Source of the DNA: Corynebacterium auris
Lineage (GTDB): Bacteria; Actinomycetota; Actinomycetes; Mycobacteriales; Mycobacteriaceae
Assembly (NCBI RefSeq): GCF_030408575.1
Contig: NZ_CP047047.1
Span: forward strand, 2,101,275 to 2,165,274
Reading direction: 5' to 3'
Length of the DNA: 64,000 nucleotides
The notes below the pieces were generated by a model that was not told the origin of the DNA, ran no database searches, and saw only the letters and a list, made by a program, of their open reading frames with translations. The position numbers and the translations under genes were made by a program. Each line of letters begins with the position of its first letter. Position 1 is the stretch's first letter. Below, piece by piece: positions 50,787-60,218 of this stretch.

Positions 50787-52481
50787 CTAGGCGCAGTTGA
50801 TGATCGGCTGCGGGTCGTAGACCGTCGTGGTGGTCTCGCGCGAAATCTCGTTGCCCGCGAGGTCGGAGACGACGCGCGTGTCGGACGTCGTGAAGCCTGG
50901 GGCCCCGCCCGATGGCGCGCAGCCCGGGCCTGTGACTGTCTGCGGCTGCGGCTGCGTGTACGCCCAGCGGCCGCCGTTGATGGACTCGACGTTGTACGTC
51001 TTCACACCCATCAGGCTCACCGTCAGCTCGTTGCCGCCGACGCTCGCCGCGATCTTTACCGGGTACGGCGAATCGTTGCGGAACTGCAGGTCGATCGCAC
51101 CCTCGTACACCGTGGCCTCGCGGCCCGCCGGGTAGCGAGAGATGTAATAGGAGTGCGGGGTGCTCGCCACGTCCGTCATCCCGGCGAAGTAGGCCGCGTT
51201 GAACAGCGTCGTGGCAAACTGCGAGATGCCGCCGCCGACGGCCGTGTCCGCGCGCCCGTCAAGGATGATGCCCGACTCGACGTAACCCTGCGCCGTGCCG
51301 CGCGGGCCCGTGTAGCCGTTGAGGGAGAAGGTCTCGCCGGGGTTGACAATCGCCCCGTTGACCGTGTCCGCCACCAGGCGGATGTTCGTGCCGGACGAGG
51401 CGTTGAACCCGCCGGTGGTGAAGCTGCCGGCGACCTCGTCGAAGGTAGCGTTCTCCGCCTCCTCGGTGGTGAACTCGGCCGCCACCTCCTTGTACTCCGC
51501 GTCCCACGTGCGCTCGGCCGGGCCGAGGAGCCTGTCCTCGAAGCCTTCGAGCGTGTCCTCCCAGTCGATACCGACACCGTCCTGGCTCGGCTCGACGCCG
51601 CCGCCGGGGAGCACGCGGGCGTTCTTCATCTCGGTCACGGTCGGAGCGAGCTGTTCGCCAAAAATCTCGGCGGCGCGCTCCCGGTTGACCTCGGGCTCGA
51701 TGCGCCCCTCGACGTTGCGGAACTGCACCACCTCGCCGATCTGCTCCGTGGCGATCACAGCGTCCACGTCGTCACGCCCGCGCAGCGTCAGCGGGCCGGA
51801 GAGTGCCTCCTCCACAGGCCCGTCCATGGCGGCGGCGATCACGTCCTCGTTGATCGCAGGTTGCAGCACCTCCGGCTCGACATCGACGCCCGCCGGGTCG
51901 AGCCAGCCGGTGCTCAAGCGCTCCTTCAGCTCCTCGCGCGGGACCTCCTGGCCCGGCTCCGGCTCGGACACGTGCGCCTCGCCGCCCTCGATGGCGATCG
52001 CTCCGTCGACCGGCTCGGTGTGCAGCTCGCCGCGCAGGCGGTCGAGCTCGGGGCTCAGCTTGGCGTCGTCGACGGTGGGAACCACGTCGATCTCGTTGGT
52101 GCGAAACAGGTTGGCCAGCCTGGCAAAGGGGTTAGCGGGCTCCTCGCCCGCCGCCTCCACGGTGGCGCGCCAGTCAATCCCCAGGCCCGCCGCGGCGGGG
52201 ACTACTTCGGCGGTCTGCTCCGCCGCGCGGACCGTGACGGGCTCCTGCGCGGTCGAGCCGAGCTCCGCCTCCAGCTTGGCCACCGCCTCGTCCTGGGTCA
52301 GCCCCCCGATGGCCACGCCGCCCACGGTGGTCCCGCGGGGCAGCGTGCCGCGGTTCATCGCGAGGTCTGCCAGGTACACGGCGAGCAGTACCGCGAAGAC
52401 GCCAACGACCACACCCAGGGCGACCCTGCCCGCGCGGCCGCCGCCTGACCCCTGACCCGAAGATACGTTTACGCTACTCAC
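50787..52481 (-). CDS. VanW family protein with peptidoglycan-binding-like repeat
   Basis: A 564-residue membrane-anchored envelope protein. One N-terminal helix (VALGVVVGVFAVLLAVYLADLAM) precedes two copies of a PG_binding_4-like domain (LPRGTTVGGVAIGGLTQDEAVAKLEAEL... and GGVEPSQDGVGIDWEDTLEGF). The VanW domain occupies the C-terminal third (FSLNGYTGPRGTAQGYVESGIILDGR... GGGISQFATTLFNAAYFAGM). VanW proteins accompany some vancomycin-resistance clusters, but most are general wall proteins, and no van genes are present here. GTG start at 52481 after a GGGGGG tract. It likely acts at the cell wall with the neighbouring NagZ-like lipoprotein. Confidence 0.88.
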   Translation of the reverse strand: MSSVNVSSGQGSGGGRAGRVALGVVVGVFAVLLAVYLADLAMNRGTLPRGTTVGGVAIGGLTQDEAVAKLEAELGSTAQEPVTVRAAEQTAEVVPAAAGLGIDWRATVEAAGEEPANPFARLANLFRTNEIDVVPTVDDAKLSPELDRLRGELHTEPVDGAIAIEGGEAHVSEPEPGQEVPREELKERLSTGWLDPAGVDVEPEVLQPAINEDVIAAAMDGPVEEALSGPLTLRGRDDVDAVIATEQIGEVVQFRNVEGRIEPEVNRERAAEIFGEQLAPTVTEMKNARVLPGGGVEPSQDGVGIDWEDTLEGFEDRLLGPAERTWDAEYKEVAAEFTTEEAENATFDEVAGSFTTGGFNASSGTNIRLVADTVNGAIVNPGETFSLNGYTGPRGTAQGYVESGIILDGRADTAVGGGISQFATTLFNAAYFAGMTDVASTPHSYYISRYPAGREATVYEGAIDLQFRNDSPYPVKIAASVGGNELTVSLMGVKTYNVESINGGRWAYTQPQPQTVTGPGCAPSGGAPGFTTSDTRVVSDLAGNEISRETTTTVYDPQPIINCA

Positions 52482-52529
52482 CCCCCTTAGGGTAGTGGAG
52501 TACCCCCACAGGGCATATCCGGCGTCCTC

Positions 52530-53720
52530 TTACAGGCCGGCGTCGATGAGCTGCTGCTGGCAGCGCGTCGCCGCCTCCTCGATGCGCTCGGGCGGGATCT
52601 GCCCGCTCGCCGCGGCGGCCGTTACTCCGTCGATGATGCCCGCCACATCCGCCCCGGAGGACCACAGAGCCTGATCCGCGCCGGCCGCGATGGCGCGCTC
52701 GACGGCCTCCGCCGTCGGCGCGTAGTCGAGCAAGCCGCGCATCCCCGACAGGTCGTCGGTGACCGCGACGCCCTCGAAGGGCACGCCGCCCGGGTAGTCG
52801 CCCTCCCGCAGGATCCGGTACGCCTCGGGGTTCAGCGAGCTGGGCACCCCCTCGGCCCCCAAACCCGGCACGATCATGTGCCCGACCATCACGCTCGCCG
52901 CGGGGAGGCTGTCCAGGGTGGGCCCGTAGGGCACGAGGTCCAGGCCATGCAGCTGCTCCAGGGGCGGGGTGACGGCCAGCGCGAGGTGGGTATCGCCCGA
53001 GGCGCGGCCGTGGCCGGGGAAGTGCTTGAAGGTGGGCGTGACCCCGGCGTCGATAAGCCCCCGCGAAAACAGCGCTGCCACCCTGGCGACCTCGTGCGGG
53101 TCGCCGCTGAACGCGCGGTCGCCCACGATGTCCATGTCGGAGACGTCGACGTCGAGCACCGGCGCGTAATCCACGTTCACCCCGTGGGCGCGCAGCGAGC
53201 GGCCGATGTCGTAGCCGGTGCCGCGGATCACCTCCGGCGGCTGGGCGGCGAGGTCACGCGGCGCCATCCACGCGCCGAAGACCTCGGTGTGGCGCTGCAC
53301 CCGCCCACCCTCGAAGTCGACGGCGACCGAGAAGGGGTGGCCGTACTCCGCGCGCAGGGCGTTGATGTCGCGGCCCGGCTCCGTAAACAGCGCCGGGTCC
53401 GCCCAGCTGGGGATGAACAGGCCGCCGACGCCCTGGTCCAGGGCCGCGCGCGCCTGGCCGTAGTCCGCCACGCCGACCACCATGAGGGAGGCGACCTTCG
53501 CGCGCAGGTCCGCGGGCACGCGCCGCTCGGCCTCGCTGGGCTCGGGCTCCGGCTGGGGCTCGGGTATCGTGCTCTGCGGCGCAGCCGAGGGCAGGGTGGA
53601 TGTGGTGGCGGAAGTCGTGGTGGCAGGCGGCTCGCCTCCCCCGCCGGAGCATCCGGCCAGCACCCCCGCCAGCAAACCCGCCGCGAGCGCGGGCGCCGCG
53701 TGCCGCACGCCGTCGTGCAC
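52530..53720 (-). CDS. Lipoprotein glycoside hydrolase family 3 (NagZ-like)
   Basis: A 396-residue exported lipoprotein: signal peptide with lipobox LAGC, then a Thr/Pro/Glu-rich linker, then a GH3 beta-N-acetylglucosaminidase domain. Catalytic features are the KHFPGHGRASGDTH motif (His-Asp acid/base dyad of NagZ enzymes) and the nucleophile Asp in GVAVTDDLSGMRGL. Substrate binding is by VDFEGGRVQR. It removes GlcNAc from peptidoglycan fragments outside the cell. Of the two in-frame GTG codons, the one at 53720 sits 8 nt after GGGGAGG and is preferred over 53729. Confidence 0.87.
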   Translation of the reverse strand: MHDGVRHAAPALAAGLLAGVLAGCSGGGGEPPATTTSATTSTLPSAAPQSTIPEPQPEPEPSEAERRVPADLRAKVASLMVVGVADYGQARAALDQGVGGLFIPSWADPALFTEPGRDINALRAEYGHPFSVAVDFEGGRVQRHTEVFGAWMAPRDLAAQPPEVIRGTGYDIGRSLRAHGVNVDYAPVLDVDVSDMDIVGDRAFSGDPHEVARVAALFSRGLIDAGVTPTFKHFPGHGRASGDTHLALAVTPPLEQLHGLDLVPYGPTLDSLPAASVMVGHMIVPGLGAEGVPSSLNPEAYRILREGDYPGGVPFEGVAVTDDLSGMRGLLDYAPTAEAVERAIAAGADQALWSSGADVAGIIDGVTAAAASGQIPPERIEEAATRCQQQLIDAGL

Positions 53721-53791
53721 TGCAATCACCTCCCCGGTCCCGGATCACATGCGCTGAACACAATCACTCTAGCGCTGCTAGACTCGAATGC

Positions 53792-53989
53792 ATGTCTCAG
53801 GAGAACCCGTCTCTGCTTCGCCGCACTCTTTCACCGCTTGTGGCCAGCGTCGTCGTCGGTGTCATGCTCGGCGCCGTCGGCGTGATCGGTATCGCCTCCT
53901 TCTCTGGCCAGAGCACCGTCCCCACCGGCAACGCCGTTCCGGCGGAGCAAGCTGTGCTCGGCGGCCCGGAGTACGGCTCGCGCCAGTAG
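53792..53989 (+). CDS. DUF2613 small membrane protein
   Basis: A 65-residue protein with one N-terminal membrane helix (LVASVVVGVMLGAVGVIGIASFS) and a short outer part (NAVPAEQAVLGGPEYGSRQ), matching DUF2613, a family confined to Corynebacteriales. ATG at 53792 is 7 nt after a TAGACT -10 box, so the mRNA is leaderless. It precedes the arabinosyltransferase gene by 15 nt and may be an accessory to it, as the pair is commonly adjacent in the order; this link is inference. Confidence 0.85.
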   Translation: MSQENPSLLRRTLSPLVASVVVGVMLGAVGVIGIASFSGQSTVPTGNAVPAEQAVLGGPEYGSRQ

Positions 53990-54004
53990 GCGTGCCGCCC
54001 TAGC

Positions 54005-56935
54005 GTGCGCGGCCACGTCATCGGCTGGGCGGTTCTCGCGCTGCTCAGCTTCCTCCAGCCGCCCGGGCGGGTGGCCGCGGACACGAAGTTCGACCTGACC
54101 GCGGACCCCGCCGGGTTCCTCAGCCAGGCCACCCACGCCTACACGGATCAGTTCACCCTCGGGCAGATTCAGAACCAGGCCTACGGCTACCTCTACCCGC
54201 AGGGCCCGTTCTTCCTGCTCCCCCTGCCCGACTGGGTTGTGCAGCGCCTCTGGTGGGCGCTTCTTTTGGGCGTCGCCTTCTCCGGCGCCCTCGTACTGGC
54301 GCGCCGCGTCGGCGTGGCCCCCGGGGCGCCCGCTGTCGCCGCCGCCTTCGCCTACGCCCTGAGCCCCCGCATCCTCACCACCCTCACCGCCATTTCCTCC
54401 GAGGCCTGGCCCGTCGCGCTCGTACCCTGGACGCTCGTGCCGCTTCTCGCGCGGCGCCCCAACGTGGCGGCCTCCCTCGTCGCCGTCGCGCTCATGGGGG
54501 CCGTCAACGCCACCGCCACCGTCTTTGCCTGCCTGCCCGCCTTCGTTTACCTCGCGTGGCGGCGCGCGTGGGCGCCGCTGGCCTGGTGGTCGGCGGGCAC
54601 GGTGCTGGTCAGTGCGTGGTGGATCGGCCCGCTGCTGGTGCTCGGGCGCTACTCCCCGCCGTTCACCGAGTTCATCGAGTCCGCCGCCGTGACCACGCGG
54701 TGGCTCAACCCCGTGGAAATCCTGCGCGGCACGACCAGCTGGGCGCCCTTCGTGGACACGGAGCGCACCGCCGGCTTCCTTGTGGCCACCGAGCCCGCCT
54801 TCATCCTGGCCACCGCGCTCGTCGCCGCGGCGGGGCTCGTGGGCCTGGCTCACCGCGGAACGCCCTGGCGCGGCTACTTCGTGCTGCTGCTCAGCCTGGG
54901 TTTTCTGGTCCTGGGCACGGCGCACTTCGCCACCGCGCTTTACGACGGCCCCCTCGCGCCCCTGCGCAACCTGCACAAACTGGACCCGCTGGTGCGCCTA
55001 CCCCTCTCGATCGGCCTCGGCTGGGTGCTCTCGCGGGCCCGCCCGCCCGCCGCGGTGGCCACCACGCTCGCCGTCGCCGTCGCCGTCGCCCCGGCGTGGA
55101 CGCTGCGCCTCCTGCCGCAGGGCACCTGGACGGAGGTGTCGGCCGACTGGGTCGCTGCGGGCCGCTGGCTCGACGAGCACGCCGCCGGCACCCGCACCCT
55201 CGTGGTCCCTCCGGCCTCCTTCGCCCGGCAGACGTGGGGGTGGACCCGCGACGAGCCCATCCAGGCGTTGACTGAGGCGCCCTTCGCCGTGCGCGACGCC
55301 ATCCCCCTGGTCCACCCGGAGGCGATCCGCGGCCTCGACGGGCAGACCACGGCGGTGGACGCCGAGGCCCTGCGCTCCCTCGGTGTCGGCGCCGTGGTGG
55401 TGCGACACGACCTCGAGGACGGCCCCGAGCCGCCGGACCTCGGCGAGCCGACCGTCAGCTTCGGCGCGGTGGACATCCACATGGTGGATCCGCAGCGGGA
55501 CATGATGATCACCTCCGACGAGCCGGTCCGCGTCGACGGCGGCGGCGAGGTGCTCGCGCTGCTGTACCGGGAGCTGGGCTATTTCCCGGCGCGCGTGGGC
55601 TCCACGGACCCCGACATCCTCACCGACACGCCGGCGCTGGCGGCGCGCAACTACGGCACGCTGGATTCGCCGGTCTCCGCGCACCTGTACACCGAGGCCG
55701 AGGGCGCCGACGTGGGCAACCGACTGAAGGACTACCCCTCGGCGGGCACGCGCGTGGGGGTAGCGCAGCAGGGGCATGCCCGCGCCTCGAGCTCCGCAGC
55801 CGACGCGACGGCCTTCGGAGGCGCCGATCCGTCGGCCTCGCTGACCGCCGCCTTCGACGGCCTGGACTCCACCGCGTGGTGGCCCGCTCCCGGCGACACC
55901 CGCGGCTGGATCGAATCCGACACCTCCGACGGGCGCGTGCGGGTGACCGCCACGCGGGATACCACCGTGACCGTCTCCGCCGGGGGCACCGAACGGGAGG
56001 TCTCGCTGGTGGCGGGCGAGCCGCGCTCACTCACGGTTCCGGCGGGGCGAGTGCGCCTCACCCTGACCGAGCGGGTGGGCATCAGCGCCTTCGACACCGG
56101 CGCCTCCCGCGTCGTCGAAGTGCCCGGCACCGCGGACACCTACTTCTTCCAGCGCCTCTTCCCCGCGACGGACCTGCTGCAGCGCCGCTTCACCACCGCG
56201 GAGCCCGCCACGTGGACGCTCAGCGAGCCCGCCGTCATCGACGGCGAGGAGGTCTCCGGCAGCGTTGACCTGCCGGCCGGGACGCACGAAGTGGTCACCG
56301 AGGCCGACACCCTGCTCGTGTCGCGCGGGGAGCCACCGGCGGCGGGCTGGCAGCCCTTCGGCGGGGAGGTCGAGGCGCAGGAGCGGCCCCAGCTCATCCT
56401 GACCACGCGGGCCTTCAACGAGGGGCTGTGCGCGCACGTCGGCGGGGTCGAGCTTCAGCCCGAGCTTGTCGACGCCGGCGCCCAGGCCTTCCGTGTCCCC
56501 CCGGGCGTGGGCGGCGAGTTCACCATGACCTTCGCGGGCGAGCGGCCCTACCGGCTCAGCCTCGCCGTGGGCGGCGCGGCCTCCGCGGCGGTGCTCATCA
56601 CCTGCCTCGTCCTGGCGGCGCGGCGGCGCGGCGTGGCCGCGGACCCCGAAGTACCCGAAGATGGCGGCTGGGCCGTCTCCCCGCTCGTCGCGGCGGCTGG
56701 CGTCGGCCTTCTGCCCGGCGCGGCGGCGGCCGCGGCGGTGTGGGCGATCCGCCGCTTCACCCTCATCCCCTCGCGCGTGTTGGCGGGCGGGAGCGCCGCC
56801 GTCATGGGGCTGTGGCTCGCGCGGGCGCCGTGGCCGCAGGACAACTACGCCGGGGATTCGGCTCTCGTGCTCGTGGCCGGTTGCGTTGCGGTGGCCGCGC
56901 TCGCCTTTCCGGATGACGCTCCCACCCGGGGGTAG
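54005..56935 (+). CDS. aftD: Alpha-(1->3)-arabinofuranosyltransferase AftD
   Basis: A 976-residue GT-C glycosyltransferase that branches the arabinan of the cell-wall arabinogalactan/lipoarabinomannan using decaprenyl-phospho-arabinose. It begins with GT-C membrane helices and an early acidic loop (DTKFDLTADPAGFL) holding catalytic Asp candidates, followed by about ten helices to residue 370. A large extracellular part (about 370-850) includes a discoidin-like carbohydrate-binding domain (SLTAAFDGLDSTAWWPAPGDTRGWIE), and two to four helices close the C-terminus. It is shorter than mycobacterial AftD (about 1,400 residues), in the range of corynebacterial forms. GTG start at 54005. Confidence 0.85.
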   Translation: MRGHVIGWAVLALLSFLQPPGRVAADTKFDLTADPAGFLSQATHAYTDQFTLGQIQNQAYGYLYPQGPFFLLPLPDWVVQRLWWALLLGVAFSGALVLARRVGVAPGAPAVAAAFAYALSPRILTTLTAISSEAWPVALVPWTLVPLLARRPNVAASLVAVALMGAVNATATVFACLPAFVYLAWRRAWAPLAWWSAGTVLVSAWWIGPLLVLGRYSPPFTEFIESAAVTTRWLNPVEILRGTTSWAPFVDTERTAGFLVATEPAFILATALVAAAGLVGLAHRGTPWRGYFVLLLSLGFLVLGTAHFATALYDGPLAPLRNLHKLDPLVRLPLSIGLGWVLSRARPPAAVATTLAVAVAVAPAWTLRLLPQGTWTEVSADWVAAGRWLDEHAAGTRTLVVPPASFARQTWGWTRDEPIQALTEAPFAVRDAIPLVHPEAIRGLDGQTTAVDAEALRSLGVGAVVVRHDLEDGPEPPDLGEPTVSFGAVDIHMVDPQRDMMITSDEPVRVDGGGEVLALLYRELGYFPARVGSTDPDILTDTPALAARNYGTLDSPVSAHLYTEAEGADVGNRLKDYPSAGTRVGVAQQGHARASSSAADATAFGGADPSASLTAAFDGLDSTAWWPAPGDTRGWIESDTSDGRVRVTATRDTTVTVSAGGTEREVSLVAGEPRSLTVPAGRVRLTLTERVGISAFDTGASRVVEVPGTADTYFFQRLFPATDLLQRRFTTAEPATWTLSEPAVIDGEEVSGSVDLPAGTHEVVTEADTLLVSRGEPPAAGWQPFGGEVEAQERPQLILTTRAFNEGLCAHVGGVELQPELVDAGAQAFRVPPGVGGEFTMTFAGERPYRLSLAVGGAASAAVLITCLVLAARRRGVAADPEVPEDGGWAVSPLVAAAGVGLLPGAAAAAAVWAIRRFTLIPSRVLAGGSAAVMGLWLARAPWPQDNYAGDSALVLVAGCVAVAALAFPDDAPTRG

Positions 56936-56943
56936 GCCGCCCC

Positions 56944-56972
56944 TTTACTGGTGCCGGGCCGGGGTCTAGATT
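56944..56972 (+). promoter_or_regulatory. Promoter of the PTS operon
   Basis: TTTACT (56944-56949), 17 nt, TAGATT (56967-56972). Transcription would start near 56979, giving a 120-nt leader with RAT and terminator. Confidence 0.65.
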
Positions 56973-56995
56973 GAGAAAGTGTAGGAACCAACCCA

Positions 56996-57058
56996 GGGTT
57001 GTTACTCGCACGAGGCAAGACCTGAGGCCGCCACGTCGTGGTGCCTCGGGTCTTTTTT
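56996..57058 (+). promoter_or_regulatory. RAT antiterminator overlapping an intrinsic terminator
   Basis: The RAT runs from 56996 to 57023: GGGTTGTTACT, CGCACGA, GGCAAGACCT, close to the BglG/LicT-family consensus. The terminator stem AAGACCTGAGGC (57017-57028) pairs with GCCTCGGGTCTT (57043-57054) with one wobble, followed by six T. The two structures share AAGACCT, so an RNA-bound antiterminator protein excludes the terminator. The cognate protein is encoded two genes downstream. Confidence 0.92.
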
Positions 57059-57098
57059 CATGCGAGCGACAGTCACCTCCGGAAGAAAGAAGGCCACG

Positions 57099-59096
57099 AT
57101 GGCAACGACCACAGAGTCCGCCGCCCGCGATATCGTCGCCAACCTCGGCGGGCCAGGCAACATTTCCAGCCTGACCCACTGCGCGACGCGTCTGCGGCTT
57201 GAGCTCAACGACCCCGCCCAGGCAGACGACACGGCGCTCGAAAACACCCCCGGCGTGCTCGGTGTCGTGCGCCAGGGAGGCAACCGCTACCAGGTCATCT
57301 GCGGCGGCGGCGTCGAGTCGACGTACGCCGCGATCAAGAACCTCCCGGAGATGAAGGGCGGCGCCTCCGACGCCGACGTCAAGGCCGCCGCGCGGGCGAG
57401 GGGGCGCGGGAGGTTTTCCTGGCTGGACAACTTCTTCGAGTACCTTTCCGACTCCTTCCGCCCGATCCTCGGCGTCCTGCTCGGCGCCTCGCTCATCATC
57501 GCCATCGCCGCCGTGCTCGACGCGCTCGGCGTGGTCGATTTCCGCGCGGAGGATAAGCCGGCGACCTGGGTGTTCGTCGACGCCATGTGGCGCAGCGTGT
57601 TCTACTTCCTGCCGCTGATGATCGCCTACAACGCCGCGAAGAAGCTGCGCGTGGACCCGTGGCTCGGCACCGCCGTCATGGCCGCGCTGATGACGCCGGA
57701 GTTCATGAGCCTGTCCGACCCGGAGCGCTTCGCCGACACCACCTCCGCCGTCAACGAGTCGCTGGGCCAGGAGTTCTTCACCACCGAAGTTTTCGGCATC
57801 CCGATGCAGCTCAACGACTACGGCTCCCAGGTCTTCGTACCGCTGCTCATGGTGCCCATCCTCGCGCTGGTCTACCACGGCCTGAAGAAGGTCTTCCCGG
57901 AGAACGTGCAGATGGTGTTCGTGCCGTTCATCTCCATGCTCATCATCATCCCGCTGACCGCCTTCCTCATCGGCCCGCTGGGCGTGTGGCTGGGCAACGG
58001 CATTGGCGAGGGCCTGGCGTGGATGAACTCCAACGCGCCGTTCGTCTTCGCGGTCATGATCCCGCTGCTCTACCCCTTCCTCGTCCCGCTGGGCCTGCAC
58101 TGGCCGCTCAACGCGCTCATGCTGGTGAACATCCAGACGCTGGGCTACGACTTCATCCAGGGCCCGATGGGCGTGTGGAACTTCGCGTGCTTCGGCGCCA
58201 CCGCCGGCGTCCTCGCCCTCTCGCTGCGCGACCGCGACACCCAGATGCGCCAGACCGCCTCCGGCGCGCTCGCCGCGGGCCTGTTCGGCGGCATCTCCGA
58301 GCCCTCGCTCTACGGCATCCACCTGCGCTTCAAGCGCATCTACCCGCGCATGCTGCTCGGCTGCCTCGCCGGCGGCATCACCATCGCCGTGCTCTCCGCC
58401 CCCTTCGACGGGGTGCAAACCCAGGCCTTCGTGTTCACCTCGCTGCTGACCACCGTGGTCTTCAGCCCGATGTGGGTCTACGCCATCTCCATCGCGGTGG
58501 CCTTCTTCGTCGCCATGTTCGCGATCGTGCTCACGGACTACCGCACGCCCGAGCAGCGGGCCGAGGTCAAGGCGCGCGTCGCCGCCGCGGAGCAGGCCCA
58601 GCGTGAGACGGCGGAGCCCGCGCCGCGTGACGACGCCCCGTCGGCCGTCCACGTCACCGCCCCCGTCGCCGGGGAGGCGATCAGCCTGGAGGACACCGGC
58701 GACAAGGTGTTTTCCTCCGGTGCCCTCGGCGCGGGCCTGGGCATCATCCCGAGCGAGCCCACGGTGGTCTCCCCCGTTGCCGGCACGCTGATGACGGTGG
58801 CGAAGACGGGCCACGCCTTCGGCATCAAGACGGACGAGGGCGTCGAGGTGCTCGTCCACATCGGCATCGACACGGTGAAAATGGACGGCGAGGGCTTCGA
58901 GGTCGCGGTAGAAAAGAAGCAGCGCGTCGAGGCAGGCGACCTGCTGGCCACCGTGGACCTCGCTGCCATCGCCGAGGCGGGCTACCCCACGACCACACTC
59001 GTCACAGTGACCAACACGAAGAAGATGTCCCACGTCGAGCCCGTCACCGGCGGCACCGTCGGCGCCGGAACCACCGTCATTGAGGTGCAGCCGTAG
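57099..59096 (+). CDS. bglF: PTS enzyme IIBCA, beta-glucoside family (BglF-like)
   Basis: A 665-residue PTS permease that imports and phosphorylates a sugar, most likely a beta-glucoside such as salicin, arbutin or cellobiose. Order is IIB (Cys28 in LTHCATRLRL), IIC (about 105-465, ten helices, with the GISEPSLYGIHLRFKR substrate loop), and IIA of the glucose type (about 520-665). His572 (GHAFGI) and the phospho-acceptor His587 (VLVHIGIDTV) are visible in IIA. ATG at 57099 with GAAGG before it. It lies behind a RAT/terminator, so expression requires the antiterminator encoded immediately after it. Confidence 0.9.
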   Translation: MATTTESAARDIVANLGGPGNISSLTHCATRLRLELNDPAQADDTALENTPGVLGVVRQGGNRYQVICGGGVESTYAAIKNLPEMKGGASDADVKAAARARGRGRFSWLDNFFEYLSDSFRPILGVLLGASLIIAIAAVLDALGVVDFRAEDKPATWVFVDAMWRSVFYFLPLMIAYNAAKKLRVDPWLGTAVMAALMTPEFMSLSDPERFADTTSAVNESLGQEFFTTEVFGIPMQLNDYGSQVFVPLLMVPILALVYHGLKKVFPENVQMVFVPFISMLIIIPLTAFLIGPLGVWLGNGIGEGLAWMNSNAPFVFAVMIPLLYPFLVPLGLHWPLNALMLVNIQTLGYDFIQGPMGVWNFACFGATAGVLALSLRDRDTQMRQTASGALAAGLFGGISEPSLYGIHLRFKRIYPRMLLGCLAGGITIAVLSAPFDGVQTQAFVFTSLLTTVVFSPMWVYAISIAVAFFVAMFAIVLTDYRTPEQRAEVKARVAAAEQAQRETAEPAPRDDAPSAVHVTAPVAGEAISLEDTGDKVFSSGALGAGLGIIPSEPTVVSPVAGTLMTVAKTGHAFGIKTDEGVEVLVHIGIDTVKMDGEGFEVAVEKKQRVEAGDLLATVDLAAIAEAGYPTTTLVTVTNTKKMSHVEPVTGGTVGAGTTVIEVQP

Positions 59097-59100
59097 CGCC

Positions 59101-60210
59101 ATGGAGATTCTGCGCGTCTTTAACAACAACGTGGACCTGGCCAAGGACTCCGCCGGCGAGAAGATCGTCACCGGCCGGGGCATTGGCTTCAAGGCGCACC
59201 CCGGCGACGTCGTCGACGACGCCCGCGTTGCCAGGACCTTCGTTCCCGAAGACGGGCGGGACCCCGACCACGTGGCCACGATGCTCAGCTCGATCCCGCT
59301 GGCGCATGTCACCCTGGTCACCGACGCCGTCGCGGAGGCCGGGCTGCCGGACTCCTTGGCGCACAGCGCCTCGCTGCTCATCGCGCTGGCGGACCACATC
59401 GGCTTCGCCATCTCACGCGCGGCGAGCGGCCAACGCCTCGACTACCCCCTCCAGGCGGAGGTGAGCCAGCTCTACGGCGAGGAGTACCGCCAGGCAAAGG
59501 CCATCGTCGCGGCGGTAAACCGCGTCGTGGTGCAGCGTGAGCTCGCCCCGCTCCCCGACGCGGAGGCCGTGGCCATCGCCTTGCACCTGGTCAACGCCGG
59601 TTTTTCCACCGGCGACCTGAGTTTCACCTACACGATGACGGGCATGCTCAACCAGCTGCTCGACCACGTCGAAAGCGACTACGGCATCGCCCTCGATTCC
59701 GGGTCGGTCAGCATCGCGCGTTTTATCACCCACCTGCGCTACCTCTTCGTGCGCATCGCCAACCACGAGCAGCTCAGCGAGCACTCCTCCGCCATCGGCC
59801 GCGCCATCCGCGACTCCTCCCCCGGCGCCTACCGCAGCGCCCAGCGCCTCGCGGCGCTGATCGAGCTGCGCCTCGGCGCAGCCCTCACCGAGGACGAGGT
59901 GTCCTACCTGACCCTCCACATCGCCCGCATGGTGGAGGCAGCCACCCCCACCCGCACCGCCACGATCGCCGCGCCGATCGGGCTCCACGCGCGCCCGGCC
60001 TCCCTCTTCGCCGAGGTGGCCGCGGCGTCCGGCGCCGACGTGACCGTATCCTTCGACGGGCACCAGGCCGACGCCGCCTCCGTCCTGGAGGTCATGGCGT
60101 TGGGCGCCAAGCACGGCGACGTGGTCACCCTCTCCGCCACCGGCGACGGAGCCGCCGACGCGCTCGACGCACTCGCCGCTATGCTCGAACGCGACCTCAG
60201 CTCTGAGTAG
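59101..60210 (+). CDS. BglG/LicT-type antiterminator fused to an HPr domain
   Basis: A 369-residue chimera. Residues 1-55 are the CAT RNA-binding domain (MEILRVFNNNVDLAKD... GKGIGF-like GRGIGF at 26-30). PRD1 and PRD2 follow with all four phosphorylatable histidines in conserved context: His99 (LADHIGFAI), His162 (ALHLVNAGF), His211 (FITHLRYLF) and His273 (TLHIARMVE). Residues about 286-366 are an HPr domain with the active His296 in GLHARPAS, a Ser327 where regulatory Ser46 would be, and the VMALGAKHGDVVTLS C-terminal half. Standard BglG proteins of about 280 residues end where HPr starts here. It begins 4 nt after bglF and ends 8 nt before ptsI. It should bind the RAT at 56996-57023 and may itself carry phosphate from EI to EIIA. 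Confidence 0.92.
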   Translation: MEILRVFNNNVDLAKDSAGEKIVTGRGIGFKAHPGDVVDDARVARTFVPEDGRDPDHVATMLSSIPLAHVTLVTDAVAEAGLPDSLAHSASLLIALADHIGFAISRAASGQRLDYPLQAEVSQLYGEEYRQAKAIVAAVNRVVVQRELAPLPDAEAVAIALHLVNAGFSTGDLSFTYTMTGMLNQLLDHVESDYGIALDSGSVSIARFITHLRYLFVRIANHEQLSEHSSAIGRAIRDSSPGAYRSAQRLAALIELRLGAALTEDEVSYLTLHIARMVEAATPTRTATIAAPIGLHARPASLFAEVAAASGADVTVSFDGHQADAASVLEVMALGAKHGDVVTLSATGDGAADALDALAAMLERDLSSE

Positions 60211-60218
60211 GAGGAACC

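Noticed and set aside
50787..52481. Vancomycin resistance through the VanW gene
   Set aside because: VanW-domain proteins are widespread in Gram-positive envelopes; no vanA/H/X/R/S-like genes are nearby.
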